The notes under the pieces were generated by a model that saw only the letters and a list, made by a program, of their open reading frames with translations, was not told the origin of the DNA and searched no databases. A stretch of 64,000 bases of DNA from Lachnospira sp. GTDB taxonomy: Bacteria; Bacillota; Clostridia; Lachnospirales; Lachnospiraceae. The DNA is taken from assembly GCA_017621205.1 (NCBI GenBank), contig JAGATQ010000017.1, positions 1-64,000 on the forward strand, read 5' to 3'. This document shows positions 15,222 to 24,897 of this stretch, piece by piece (positions within the stretch are counted from its first letter, which is position 1; each line of letters opens with the position of its first letter). The position numbers and the translations under genes are program-made.

Positions 15222-16109
15222 TTATGCTCTTTTTACATGCAGCAAATTCAAAAACATACCTACAAATCCCGGTTTCATAGAACCTTCCACCTCTAAAAGC
15301 TGCTCCGCAATATAGCGGATAGACTTTGTAGAAATCGTATTCGGATAGGAAATAGAAACCGGCTGCTGCTGAAGTACCGCCTTTGTTGCATTGGAATCCT
15401 GAGGAATATAGCCCATATAGTGAAGGGGAATATTCAAAAATTGAGATGCAACAATACTGATATTCTGAAACAACGTCTGTCCTTCCTTTTCATTTGCTAC
15501 GCGGTTCGACACCACATGCAGCGTCTTATCGCTGGTAGAAAAATCCTTCCGTCGGTTAAGGGTTTTCAGCAAGGCATAGGCATCCATTGTTGAAGTCGGC
15601 TCTGGCGTCAATACCAAAAGCACCTCTGGGCTGCAGAGTACAAATTCCTGTACCACATCAGATATCCCCGCTCCGGTATCAATAATAATGACATCTGCAT
15701 AAGCATCCAGCTTAGCAACCTTAGATACAAATATCTGCACATCCGAACGCTCTAAATTCACAAGCTCACTTACTCCGGAGCCACCAGAAATAAAGCCAAT
15801 TCCCTCCGGCCCCTGCGTAATCACATCAGAAATACTGCAATCCTTATAGATTAAATCCGAAATATTGGACTTCGGATGTACTCCTAACATCACTTCAATG
15901 TTCGCAAGACCAAAATCAGCATCAATAATAACTGTTTTCTTTCCCATTTTCTGTAGCTGCAATGCCAGATTTACAGAAAGGCTGGTTTTACCCACACCAC
16001 CTTTACCACTTGTTACCGTAATTACACGGGCATTCGTCTCCATTGGCTTTACTGGCATTCTCTCAGTCTCTTTTATTCGGTTTCTTAACCGTTCTGCCTG
16101 ATCCATCAC
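15222..16109 (-). CDS. flhG: Flagellar number regulator FlhG (MinD/ParA-type ATPase)
   Basis: The 295-residue protein (YlxH/FleN) has a deviant Walker A SGKGGVGKTSLSVNLAL near residues 33-49 and switch residues in DADFGLANIEVM and IDTGAGISD. It controls flagellar number and assembly with FlhF, stimulating its GTPase. Its start overlaps the flhF stop by four bases (ATGA), as usual for the pair. It is the last gene of the long flagellar operon before an untranslated gap. Confidence 0.95.
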   Translation of the reverse strand: MMDQAERLRNRIKETERMPVKPMETNARVITVTSGKGGVGKTSLSVNLALQLQKMGKKTVIIDADFGLANIEVMLGVHPKSNISDLIYKDCSISDVITQGPEGIGFISGGSGVSELVNLERSDVQIFVSKVAKLDAYADVIIIDTGAGISDVVQEFVLCSPEVLLVLTPEPTSTMDAYALLKTLNRRKDFSTSDKTLHVVSNRVANEKEGQTLFQNISIVASQFLNIPLHYMGYIPQDSNATKAVLQQQPVSISYPNTISTKSIRYIAEQLLEVEGSMKPGFVGMFLNLLHVKRA

Positions 16110-17362
16110 TCACAACCCCCTAACAACTGTTTGGCGATTGCCTGTGCATTCAGCATTCCCAAATCATCCGGTACCACTTGCCCACAGGTTACATAGGACA
16201 GAGGAGCTCCCGTGTCCAAACGGATATTTAATATATTTCCATAACAGCTTGTCTCATCCAGCTTGGTAAAGACAATTCTAAAATCTACCATATCCTTATA
16301 AGTTGCAACAATCTGCTTCAAATCCTTGTATTTGGTAGTTGCACTTAATACCAGATATACCTCTCTCAAAGCTTCGTCTGTACTATTTAACAGTTCTGCG
16401 AGCTCATCCACCTGTTTCTTATTCTTTGGCGAGCGTCCTGCCGTATCTACCAATACCAAATCATAATCCTCGTAATCCTCCAATGCCTTTTTCATCTCCT
16501 CAGAGGAATAAACAACACGGATAGGCAAAGACAAAATATTGGCATAGGTCTTTAACTGCTCGACCGCAGCAATACGATAAGTATCAGACGTAATTAACGC
16601 CACTTTCGCCTTCTTTTCCAGCTTAAATAATGAAGCAATCTTAGCAATCGTCGTTGTCTTACCTACACCAGTAGAACCGACAAAGAAACAAACCCGTGGT
16701 TTATTCTTTTCATTCAAACGAATGACCTGTGGCTGCCCAAGCTTTAGTACAATCCTTTGGTAGACATTGGCTAAAATAGCATCCAGCGCCTCTTCCTTAT
16801 CTGGTAAATCCTTCACCTCTTCCACCAGCATATGGGCATAGCTCTCTTCCACCTCATTGCTAAGGAACTGGTTATATAAAAGCCCTCTGATTTTGGCATT
16901 TCGGCTCTCTGTCTCCTCTTGCTTCTCTTGCTCTTCCTTATTATCAGTATCCTTCGGCTGTTCCTTTTCCTTATTTTCCACAACCATCTGCTTTTCAATC
17001 ATATCTGCCAGATTATCAAGCTTCGCCTCAATGGCAGAAGAACGCTTCTGTCGCCCATCCTTTAAGCTCTCAGAATCACTGACAGACTCCTGTTTTTGTC
17101 TGCGGATTGCCTCCTCAATTGCTTTTGCAGCCTTCTGTGCCTTTTCGTTACTAACAGCATCCATCTTAGGCTTAACAGGCTCTGCTGATGGCTTATCATC
17201 GGTAGCTGCCGTCACCTCTACAACAGGCTTACGAAACAAACGGAATATTCCTTTCGGTCTGGTGGTCTTAATATTCATAATAATTGCACCGCCACCCAGT
17301 TCATCCTTTGCCTTTAAAATCGCATCATTTTCTGTTTCTGCCTCATATTTTTTAATTATCAT
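16106..17362 (-). CDS. flhF: Flagellar biosynthesis GTPase FlhF
   Basis: The 418-residue SRP-type GTPase sets flagellar position. An N-terminal B-domain-like part (IIKKYEAETENDAILKAKDE) is followed by a charged linker rich in Lys/Glu/Gln (about 60-160), the N domain, and the G domain with P-loop GSTGVGKTTTIAKIASLF, SDTYRIAAVEQLKTYA and VDTAGRS. It overlaps the flhA stop by 11 bases and flhG by four. Confidence 0.96.
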   Translation of the reverse strand: MIIKKYEAETENDAILKAKDELGGGAIIMNIKTTRPKGIFRLFRKPVVEVTAATDDKPSAEPVKPKMDAVSNEKAQKAAKAIEEAIRRQKQESVSDSESLKDGRQKRSSAIEAKLDNLADMIEKQMVVENKEKEQPKDTDNKEEQEKQEETESRNAKIRGLLYNQFLSNEVEESYAHMLVEEVKDLPDKEEALDAILANVYQRIVLKLGQPQVIRLNEKNKPRVCFFVGSTGVGKTTTIAKIASLFKLEKKAKVALITSDTYRIAAVEQLKTYANILSLPIRVVYSSEEMKKALEDYEDYDLVLVDTAGRSPKNKKQVDELAELLNSTDEALREVYLVLSATTKYKDLKQIVATYKDMVDFRIVFTKLDETSCYGNILNIRLDTGAPLSYVTCGQVVPDDLGMLNAQAIAKQLLGGCE

Positions 17363-19397
17363 CTAAACTCACCATCCCTATGGACTGTAATTCTACATCA
17401 GAATCTATCTCATTATATGATATTACAATCAAATCTTCAAAATAATCCTGCGTCATTTTTTTATAATACATTCGTACAATAGGAGAAGTAATAATAATCG
17501 GATTGCATCCACTCTCCTCCAACCTCTGGACCATTGACTCTGTCACATTCAATATCTGTTGTGTTATATTCGGGTCCAAAGTGAGATATGCACCCTGTTC
17601 CGTCTGCTTTACAGAACCCATAATCTCCTTTTCAATCTGTGGATCCAGTGTCACAACCCGTGTCGTCTCATTCGACGCAAAATACTTATTGGATATTGCA
17701 CGTTTCAGGCTCTGCCTTGCATACTCTGTCAGTACATCCGTATCTCTTGTGGTCGCCGCATAATCTGCCAGTGTCTCAAATATCGTAATTAAGTCACGGA
17801 TAGAAATACCTTCCCGCAGCAGATTCTGTAATACCTTCTGGATATCACCCACGCCAAGAAGCTTCGGTACAAGCTCCTCAATCAAGGTAGCATTATTATC
17901 CCTGATATTATTAATGAGATTCTGTACATCCTCTCTTGTAAGAAGCTCATCAATATGCCTGCGGACAACCTCTGTCAAATGCGTAGCAATAATGGAAGGT
18001 GGGTCTACCACGGTATAACCAACTGATTCTGCACGCTCCCGCTGAGCTTCTGTAATCCAGATAGCAGGCAGATGGAAGGATGGCTCAAAGGTAGGAATAC
18101 CCGTAATCTCCTCCTCTACAAAGCCCGGATTCATTGCCATATAATGGTCAAACAGTATCTCGCCCTCACTGACCTGAATTCCTTTTATCTTAATAATATA
18201 CTGGTTGGGATTCAACTGTATATTATCCCGCAAACGGATAATCGGCACTACCGCACCAAGCTCCAATGCAATCTGGCGGCGAATCATAACGACTCGGTCA
18301 AGCAAATCACCACCTTGATTCACATCTGCCAGAGGAATGATACCATAACCAAACTCCAGCTCAATTGGATCGACAGCAAGCAACGAGCTGACATTCTCGT
18401 GACGGCGGATTTCATCAGCCTCCTGCTCTTCCTCCTGTGCCTCTTCTTCAATTTCCCGAACTTCCTTCTTCGTATTCATCCGGACACCCATAATAACAAG
18501 GAGTAATCCCAGACCACAGAATATCAGCTTATTTAATGGAGTCACAAGACCAAGCATGGTTAAGGTTGCTCCTACAATCTGTAATACGATAGGATTCTTG
18601 AAGAGCTGTCCCACAACCAGGGAACCAATATCCTCTTCCTTCGCCGCCTTTGTTACAATAATACCAGTAGAAAGAGAAATCAACAGGGATGGAATCTGAC
18701 TCACCAGACCATCACCAATTGTTAAAATAGTATAGCGGCTAAATGCCTCATTCAATTCCATTCCCTGACGCATTACACCCATAATAATACCACCCACAAG
18801 GTTAATACCAGTGATGATAAGACCCGCAGTCGCATCTCCCTTTACATATTTCGTAGCACCATCCATAGAACCAAAGAAGGCAGATTCCAATTGCAGCTTC
18901 TCCCTTCGTGCCTGTGCCTCCTTGTCCGTAATGGCTCCCGTATTCAAATCTGCATCAATCGCCATCTGTTTACCCGGCATTGCGTCCAGAGTAAAACGTG
19001 CCGTAACCTCGGAAACACGCTCAGAACCCTTGTTAATAATAATCATCTGAACAATTAGAAGAATAATAAAAACGATAAAACCAATCACAACATCGTTACC
19101 ACCAACAAAGCTACCAAAAGTAGTAACGACATTACCCGGTTCTCCGGTGGCAAGAATCAGACGGGTAGAAGTTACGTTAAGAGCTACCCGGAACAGGGTA
19201 GTAAATAACAGAATCGTTGGAAAGGAGGACAACTCCAAGGTCTCCTCTGCAAACATAGCAGTAAACATTATAATGAATGCAACCATAATATTACAGGCAA
19301 TCATAATATCCAGCAAAAGGTTTGGAATAGGTACAATCAAAAAAACCAATGCTGCCAATACATAACCTGCAATTGCATAACTCATATTAAACTTCAT
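17352..19397 (-). CDS. flhA: Flagellar export gate protein FlhA
   Basis: The 681-residue inner-membrane protein forms the nonameric export gate. Eight membrane segments occupy about residues 8-310, with the FHIPEP-family signature region FRVALNVTSTRLIL and the loop PGKQMAIDADLNTGAI; the cytoplasmic domain follows from about 330 and binds chaperone-substrate complexes. Length is normal. An aggaaaggaga site precedes the start. Confidence 0.97.
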   Translation of the reverse strand: MKFNMSYAIAGYVLAALVFLIVPIPNLLLDIMIACNIMVAFIIMFTAMFAEETLELSSFPTILLFTTLFRVALNVTSTRLILATGEPGNVVTTFGSFVGGNDVVIGFIVFIILLIVQMIIINKGSERVSEVTARFTLDAMPGKQMAIDADLNTGAITDKEAQARREKLQLESAFFGSMDGATKYVKGDATAGLIITGINLVGGIIMGVMRQGMELNEAFSRYTILTIGDGLVSQIPSLLISLSTGIIVTKAAKEEDIGSLVVGQLFKNPIVLQIVGATLTMLGLVTPLNKLIFCGLGLLLVIMGVRMNTKKEVREIEEEAQEEEQEADEIRRHENVSSLLAVDPIELEFGYGIIPLADVNQGGDLLDRVVMIRRQIALELGAVVPIIRLRDNIQLNPNQYIIKIKGIQVSEGEILFDHYMAMNPGFVEEEITGIPTFEPSFHLPAIWITEAQRERAESVGYTVVDPPSIIATHLTEVVRRHIDELLTREDVQNLINNIRDNNATLIEELVPKLLGVGDIQKVLQNLLREGISIRDLITIFETLADYAATTRDTDVLTEYARQSLKRAISNKYFASNETTRVVTLDPQIEKEIMGSVKQTEQGAYLTLDPNITQQILNVTESMVQRLEESGCNPIIITSPIVRMYYKKMTQDYFEDLIVISYNEIDSDVELQSIGMVSLDDN

Positions 19398-19455
19398 CTG
19401 CCTTGTTCTCCTTTCCTATAAATTATAATTTAGGTGTAATCTTATCTTACGAAAC

Positions 19456-20646
19456 TCATGACGCGGGATTCTTCAAACGGTACACATAAGCAAGTACCTC
19501 TGCCACTGCCTGATAAAGCTCTGGTGGAATCTCCTGGTCAATCTCCACATTGTTATAAAGCATGCGGGCTAAAGCACGGTTCTCCACAATCTCAACACCA
19601 CTCTCCTTCGCCTTGTCCTTAATCTTAGCGGCAAGGTAATCTGTTCCCTTTGCAACTACAACCGGAGCACTCTGCAATTCCTTCTTATACTGAATCGCTA
19701 CAGCATAGTGGGTCGGATTGGTAATTACCACATCCGCCTGCGGAACAGAACCCATCATACGACGCATGGAAACCTCTCTCTGCTTCTGTTTAATCTTACC
19801 CTTAATCTGTGGATCTCCCTCAGAATTCTTAAACTCATCCTTAACATCCTGCTTGGACATCATCATATCCTGTGTATTCTTCCATTTCTGGAATGCATAA
19901 TCCAGCAATCCAATAATAATCATCAAAACAGCAATTTTAATTCCGAGTCCAATCACCACATCCCCAACCAAAGCAAGGACCTGTCCAATATCCATATCCA
20001 ACATATTAAAAAGTAGATACCATTTATCCTTAATCGTCGTATATACTAAGATAATAATAATAATAACTGTTGCAATGGAAACTCCCGTCTTAACCAAAGT
20101 CCGCAATGAAAACAAGCGTTTTATTCCACTGATAGGATTGATCTTACTCAGCTTAGGCTTCATCGGCTTTGTTGTTACCTTCCATGAAAACTGCAACCGG
20201 TTAGAAAGGAACGCAATAGCAACACCAACCAACAATATCGGCCAGATAATCTTTCCAATATGTAACACTGCTTCAAACATCCAATTATATATTTCTAAGC
20301 TATTCAGTTCATTATCCACACACCCTGGAATCTTATTGTAATACTCAGAAAAAGTATCTGACATATTATTGCCCATCATTCCGATACTAATCTTCATTAA
20401 AAGGAAAAACACCAAAAGGGAAATTGCATTCGTCAAATCCTGACTTTTCGGCACTTGTCCTTCTTCACGAGTATCCTTAATTTTCTTTGCCGTAGGCTTC
20501 TCTGTCTTCTGTCCCGTAGGACCATCCTTCGCAAACAACTGTAAATCAAGAGGTATCGGCAGCGAATCCACAGAACAAGTGAGATAATCGTAGGAGCCAA
20601 AAGAAGACACTCTTTTAGTTCTATATATCCATACTAATATATTCAT
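19456..20646 (-). CDS. flhB: Flagellar export switch protein FlhB
   Basis: The 396-residue membrane protein controls the switch from rod/hook to filament export. After an N-terminal LDLQLFA segment it has the KTEKPTAKKIKDTREEGQV motif, four membrane helices and the autocleavage site NPTH (in VVITNPTHYAVAIQY). The start at 20646 uses gggagg 11 bases upstream. This gives about 35 residues before LDLQLFA, longer than usual, so a later non-ATG start cannot be excluded. Confidence 0.94.
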   Translation of the reverse strand: MNILVWIYRTKRVSSFGSYDYLTCSVDSLPIPLDLQLFAKDGPTGQKTEKPTAKKIKDTREEGQVPKSQDLTNAISLLVFFLLMKISIGMMGNNMSDTFSEYYNKIPGCVDNELNSLEIYNWMFEAVLHIGKIIWPILLVGVAIAFLSNRLQFSWKVTTKPMKPKLSKINPISGIKRLFSLRTLVKTGVSIATVIIIIILVYTTIKDKWYLLFNMLDMDIGQVLALVGDVVIGLGIKIAVLMIIIGLLDYAFQKWKNTQDMMMSKQDVKDEFKNSEGDPQIKGKIKQKQREVSMRRMMGSVPQADVVITNPTHYAVAIQYKKELQSAPVVVAKGTDYLAAKIKDKAKESGVEIVENRALARMLYNNVEIDQEIPPELYQAVAEVLAYVYRLKNPAS

Positions 20647-20685
20647 TCTATTCTCTGCCTCCCTTCCCAAAGTATCAAATCCGTT

Positions 20686-21468
20686 TTAAGGCGTCATCAC
20701 CTTAATCACCTGATTAATCATATCCTGCATACCAGTATAAACAAAATCAGTTATCAAAGGAATACAAACTATGGTGACAAGCAATACTCCCAATCCAAAC
20801 ACTACCTTAAGCTGCATACCTACAACAAACATATTCATCTGCGGTGCAGACTTTGCTAGTATGCCAAGAATAATATTAAGAAGCAACATGGCAGCAAATA
20901 CCGGTAAAATAATCCGGAATCCAATTGCAAAATATTCTGTTGCAAACATCAATATCGAATCATACAAATAATCTCCGTGAAGCGCCTCCATCCCAAGTGG
21001 AATCAAGGAAAACGTATCCATCGTCGCTGTAATAAGGTAATAATGCATATTGGAAAGCAGCATAACCAGCATAACCAGATAGGTATAAAAGCTTCCAAAT
21101 GCCGAACTATCCTGATTCGTAAGTGGATCAAACAGCTGCATCATAGAAAATCCTAAATCAATATCAATAATATGTCCTGCAAAAGCAAGAGAAAGCATAG
21201 CAATGTTGGCAGCTAATCCAATAAACAGCCCAGCAAATACTTCCTTCGCCACTAAAACAGCATAACCGATTATGGTAGAATATTCAATATCATAATAATC
21301 CATATTTAATGCAACAATAATGCTCAAAAATATAGAAAATCCAATACGCACCTGCCTTGGTACGCCTCTCATGCTAAAAAAAGGTGCTGACACCATCAAT
21401 GCAGATACACGGGCCAATATCAAAAGAAAAAATTCTACATTATGAATTGAAAATGACGCCGTAATCAT
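20686..21468 (-). CDS. fliR: Flagellar export protein FliR
   Basis: The 260-residue integral membrane protein is part of the FliPQR export channel. Six hydrophobic segments are seen, including RVSALMVSAPFFSMRGVPRQ, which is typical of the family N-terminus, and the conserved LDLGFSMMQLFDPLTNQDSS-type loop. It lies between fliQ and flhB in the normal order. Confidence 0.96.
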   Translation of the reverse strand: MITASFSIHNVEFFLLILARVSALMVSAPFFSMRGVPRQVRIGFSIFLSIIVALNMDYYDIEYSTIIGYAVLVAKEVFAGLFIGLAANIAMLSLAFAGHIIDIDLGFSMMQLFDPLTNQDSSAFGSFYTYLVMLVMLLSNMHYYLITATMDTFSLIPLGMEALHGDYLYDSILMFATEYFAIGFRIILPVFAAMLLLNIILGILAKSAPQMNMFVVGMQLKVVFGLGVLLVTIVCIPLITDFVYTGMQDMINQVIKVMTP

Positions 21469-21533
21469 AACTACAACCTGCCTTAATGGGAAAACACCTT
21501 ATCCTTCATTCTGAATAATTGCAAACTTCCCTG

Positions 21534-21803
21534 TCAGCCTATATAAGTACTAAAACTGTTAAACAATTCTGTCACATATTCTGATAGGGTATTTAACATC
21601 CAGTTACCACATATTAATATAATTGCCATAATAGCAAGAAATTTAGGCACAAACATTAATGTCTGCTCCTGAATGGAAGTAATTGTCTGAAAAACACTGA
21701 CAATCAAACCAATTACAATTGACACCAGAAGCATTGGGGCAGAGACCTTAATAATCGTCCATATTGCCATTCTTGCAATATCAATCACCTGTTCCGCAGA
21801 CAT
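21534..21803 (-). CDS. fliQ: Flagellar export protein FliQ
   Basis: The 89-residue protein has two membrane helices (about 14-38 and 50-72) with the family signature SIVIGLIVSVFQTITSIQEQ between them. It joins FliP and FliR in the export channel. It lies between fliP (112-base gap) and fliR (65-base gap). Confidence 0.96.
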   Translation of the reverse strand: MSAEQVIDIARMAIWTIIKVSAPMLLVSIVIGLIVSVFQTITSIQEQTLMFVPKFLAIMAIILICGNWMLNTLSEYVTELFNSFSTYIG

Positions 21804-21915
21804 CTCTTCACTCTCCTGTTCCTAATAAAACATAACAAAATAACTATTTCCTAATCTGGCGTATCCACCAAGGAAGTCAAAAAACAGCCTTCGAAACAAC
21901 TTCGTGTCACCAACT

Positions 21916-22788
21916 CTACAAGTGAAAAGTCTGCACCAGATTACCAATTACCAGACTCCACCCATCTGCCAGGATAAATAGAAGAATCTTAAACGGGGCA
22001 GAGATGGTAGTAGGTGGAAGCATCATCATACCCATTGACATCAATGTAGATGCCACAACCATATCTATAACAATAAAAGGAATATATACCAAAAATCCAA
22101 TGATAAAAGCGGCACGAAGCTCGCTCATAATAAATGCTGGTATTATGGTTGTTGTCGGAATCTCATCATAAGACTCCGTCACCTCAGCACCAGAAATTTC
22201 AATCATCAGCTTTAAATCCTTTTTATTCATATTGTCTAACATAAATGTCCGCAACGGTTTTACTCCTGCCTCCAATGCCTCCTTCGAGGTTATCGTCTCT
22301 TCCTGCATAGGTACAATCGCATCATTATATACCTGTGAAAAAACGGGAGACATAATAAAGATTGTTAAAAAAAGGGCTAGACCAACTAAAACCTGATTCG
22401 GTGGAGCTGTCGCCGTACCCAAGGCTTGTCTTACAAAATGTAACACAATTATAATACGGGTAAACGAAGTCAGCATGATTAGAATGGAAGGAGCTAACGA
22501 TAATACAGTAAGTAAAAGAACAATCTGCAGCGTACCAGATAAGGTTCCTGTATCTGCCGTCGTATCCAAATCAATATCAAAGGAAAAGGGTGTTGTATCC
22601 CGTTCCTCTTCTGCCGTTGGATCATTATTATCATTCGCTTCCTGTCCCGGATTGGCATCCATACCCGTTGCTCCTGTACGAAGACTTCCAATACATATGA
22701 TACTGCCAACCAATGTTACCATCAGACACAAAATTTTTAATATGGTAAGGATTTTATGCTTTTTTATGGAACTATTCTTCATAGCCAT
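21916..22788 (-). CDS. fliP: Flagellar export protein FliP
   Basis: FliP forms the core of the export channel. The family region starts near residue 75 (IVLLLTVLSLAPSILIMLTS, FTRIIIVLHFVRQALG) and ends with the AFIIGFLVYIPFIVIDMVVA and MGMMMLPPTTISAPFK signatures. Before it there is a signal-sequence-like helix (about 13-35) and an acidic Asn/Asp/Thr segment (about 38-70). The start is MAMKN at 22788 (MKN at 22782 is equally possible), so the gene overlaps the end of fliO by up to 17 bases. Confidence 0.95.
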   Translation of the reverse strand: MAMKNSSIKKHKILTILKILCLMVTLVGSIICIGSLRTGATGMDANPGQEANDNNDPTAEEERDTTPFSFDIDLDTTADTGTLSGTLQIVLLLTVLSLAPSILIMLTSFTRIIIVLHFVRQALGTATAPPNQVLVGLALFLTIFIMSPVFSQVYNDAIVPMQEETITSKEALEAGVKPLRTFMLDNMNKKDLKLMIEISGAEVTESYDEIPTTTIIPAFIMSELRAAFIIGFLVYIPFIVIDMVVASTLMSMGMMMLPPTTISAPFKILLFILADGWSLVIGNLVQTFHL

Positions 22789-23206
22789 CTTTGTCACTTT
22801 CTTTCTCCATATCGTTTTCCTCTGGCTTCCCACTTCCATTTTCTGTTCTGGTAAACATGGACAAAACATCTTGGAAACCTGTATGCTTTAACGAATCTGG
22901 ATTATCAGCTTCCTCTATTAGCTGTGAACCATCAAGTTCCGTTAAAAAATGAATCTCATCCTTTCCAATGCCAATTACAATAAATTTATCCGCTATCTTA
23001 ATAATCTGGATAAATTTATTATTCTGGACACGCATTGTCTCCACCACAGTCATATTACGGTTCTTCATAGAACCACTTTGAAAACGGGCAGCAATTTTAG
23101 AAGACCAATATGCCAGGAACAAAATACCAATAAATATTAGTAACAGTACAATGAGTTCACCAATGCCCTTTAAAACACCTAGTGCACCAGTTGCCATAAG
23201 AAACAT
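22772..23206 (-). CDS. fliO: Flagellar biosynthesis protein FliO/FliZ
   Basis: The 144-residue protein has one membrane helix (about 11-33) and a small conserved cytoplasmic domain (MTVVETMRVQNNKFIQIIKI, then FIVIGIGKDEIHFLTEL) that matches FliO/FliZ, an assembly factor for FliP. Its start directly abuts the cheY stop, and its charged C-terminus overlaps fliP. Confidence 0.88.
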   Translation of the reverse strand: MFLMATGALGVLKGIGELIVLLLIFIGILFLAYWSSKIAARFQSGSMKNRNMTVVETMRVQNNKFIQIIKIADKFIVIGIGKDEIHFLTELDGSQLIEEADNPDSLKHTGFQDVLSMFTRTENGSGKPEENDMEKESDKDGYEE

Positions 23207-23569
23207 CTAGCTCACCGCTTTTTTCACTGCTTCCAGCACACGGTCAGCCTGAAACGGTTTTACAATAAAGTCCTTGGCGCCTGCCTGAATAGACTCAATA
23301 ACCATCGCCTGCTGTCCCATTGCAGAACACATAACGACCACTGCACCCGGATCCGTTTCTTTAATCTTTTTAAGTGCCTGAATACCATCCATCTCCGGCA
23401 TGGTAATATCCATCAATACAAGGTCCGGCTTTACTTCATTATACTTTTCTACTGCCTTAGCACCATTCTCTGCCTCACCGGCAATCGTATATCCATTCTT
23501 GGTAAGGATATCCTTAATCATCATTCTCATAAATGCTGCATCATCACAAATTAAAATATTCTTTGCCAT
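23207..23569 (-). CDS. cheY: Chemotaxis response regulator CheY
   Basis: The 120-residue single-domain receiver has acidic residues Asp9/Asp10, phospho-acceptor Asp54 (LVLMDITMPEMDG), the Ser in MCSAMGQQ and Lys in FIVKPFQ. CheY-P binds the switch proteins FliM/FliY. The start MAKNILICDD at 23569 has gtggag upstream; the longer frame reads through the site. Its place between fliY and fliO is the Bacillus/Clostridium arrangement. Confidence 0.96.
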   Translation of the reverse strand: MAKNILICDDAAFMRMMIKDILTKNGYTIAGEAENGAKAVEKYNEVKPDLVLMDITMPEMDGIQALKKIKETDPGAVVVMCSAMGQQAMVIESIQAGAKDFIVKPFQADRVLEAVKKAVS

Positions 23570-23662
23570 AATCGTATTCTCCACTTCTTTAATTATTATA
23601 TTAACATGTTACTAATATTATCCAAACAATATTCAACAGTCCCGGTGTTTATTCATAAAGAA

Positions 23663-24892
23663 TTATTTATCCTTAATAATCTCCGTTACACGGACACCAA
23701 AACTCTCCTCAATAACTACTACTTCTCCTTTGGCAACAAACTTTCCATTAACAATCACATCCACCGGCTCACCTGCCAGTTTATCCAATTCAATAATGGT
23801 ACCTGGAGAAATCTCTAAAATCTCCTTAATGGATTTCTTAGTCCTGCCCAATTCCACTGTTACATCCAATGGAACGTCCATAATCAAATCAATATTCTCT
23901 TGTTGTGTGATTGGATTCGGCATATTAGCAAATGGCTGGAACTGTACCGGCTGTGCATTCACATTGGGTGGCGGCATCATCGGCTGTCCCATCGGCATAC
24001 CATAACCATATGGCATCTGCCCCATCATGGAAGGATCCATCATTGGCGGCTGACCTGCCGGAGCCTGTGCCATCTGTGGCTGGCTTGGTGCCGGCTGTGG
24101 CTGCTCCATCTGTGGCGGTGCGGCTGGTTCAGGTGCTGCCGGTTCCTCTGTCGTCTGCATGGAGGCTGTAAAGACTTCAAAAATCTCCTTCGCTAAATCC
24201 ATCGGATACAACTGCATAATCTCACTATCAATCAAATCACCAATCTGCATCTTAAAGGTAACCTTAACAAAGGTCTCTGTTAAGAAGGTTGATAGTGTCT
24301 TATCAGGATTTACAACACCATCATTCAAATCAATCAGACTTGCTACTGGTGGGCTGATATCAATCTTGCGACCCAACATCTGGGAAAGAGAGGTTGCTGA
24401 AGAACCCATCATCTGATTCATCGCCTCACTAATGGCACTTAAGTGCAAATCAGATAACTCATCATCCGTATTCTGTCCATCTCCACCCATCATTAAATCT
24501 GTTATAATCTTAACATCCCGTTCCTTTAAAATCAAGATGTTATTGCCTTCAATACCTTCAATATATGATAATTGAACAAAAACGCAAGGCCGGTCATAAC
24601 TATCCACCAAATCATCCCAGTTCGCATAGGAAACTTGAGGGACTGTAATATCTACAACATTATTCAGTAAGGAAAACAAGGTGGTTGCAGCTGTTCCCAT
24701 GCTAATATTAGCAACCTCACCAATAGCATCCTTTTCCTCTGGTGTTAAAATTGTTTCTTCGTTACCTGCGACTGTGTCGCTATTGTTCTGTCCACCGGCA
24801 TCAGCAGTATCCTCTTCCGCATCTGATGCTACATCGGTATCCATACCACCGAGCAGAGCATTTATTTCTTCCTGCGATAACATTCCATCCAT
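23663..24892 (-). CDS. fliY: Flagellar switch phosphatase FliY (FliN domain)
   Basis: The 409-residue protein joins an N-terminal CheY-P-binding peptide (MLSQEEINALLGGMDTD), a CheC-like phosphatase domain (about 50-245, with EVANISMGTAATTLFSLL and SAISEAMNQMMGSSATSL), a linker of about 75 residues very rich in Pro, Met and Gln, and a C-terminal FliN/SpoA domain (VPLDVTVELGRTKKSIKEIL). It is a rotor C-ring part and removes phosphate from CheY-P. The start has ggaggag at 7 bases. Confidence 0.95.
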   Translation of the reverse strand: MDGMLSQEEINALLGGMDTDVASDAEEDTADAGGQNNSDTVAGNEETILTPEEKDAIGEVANISMGTAATTLFSLLNNVVDITVPQVSYANWDDLVDSYDRPCVFVQLSYIEGIEGNNILILKERDVKIITDLMMGGDGQNTDDELSDLHLSAISEAMNQMMGSSATSLSQMLGRKIDISPPVASLIDLNDGVVNPDKTLSTFLTETFVKVTFKMQIGDLIDSEIMQLYPMDLAKEIFEVFTASMQTTEEPAAPEPAAPPQMEQPQPAPSQPQMAQAPAGQPPMMDPSMMGQMPYGYGMPMGQPMMPPPNVNAQPVQFQPFANMPNPITQQENIDLIMDVPLDVTVELGRTKKSIKEILEISPGTIIELDKLAGEPVDVIVNGKFVAKGEVVVIEESFGVRVTEIIKDK

Positions 24893-24897
24893 GCTTG

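Noticed and set aside
23900-24196. Long His/Arg/Cys-rich plus-strand frame antisense to fliY
   Set aside because: It arises from the Pro/Met/Gln-rich codons of the FliY linker read on the other strand.
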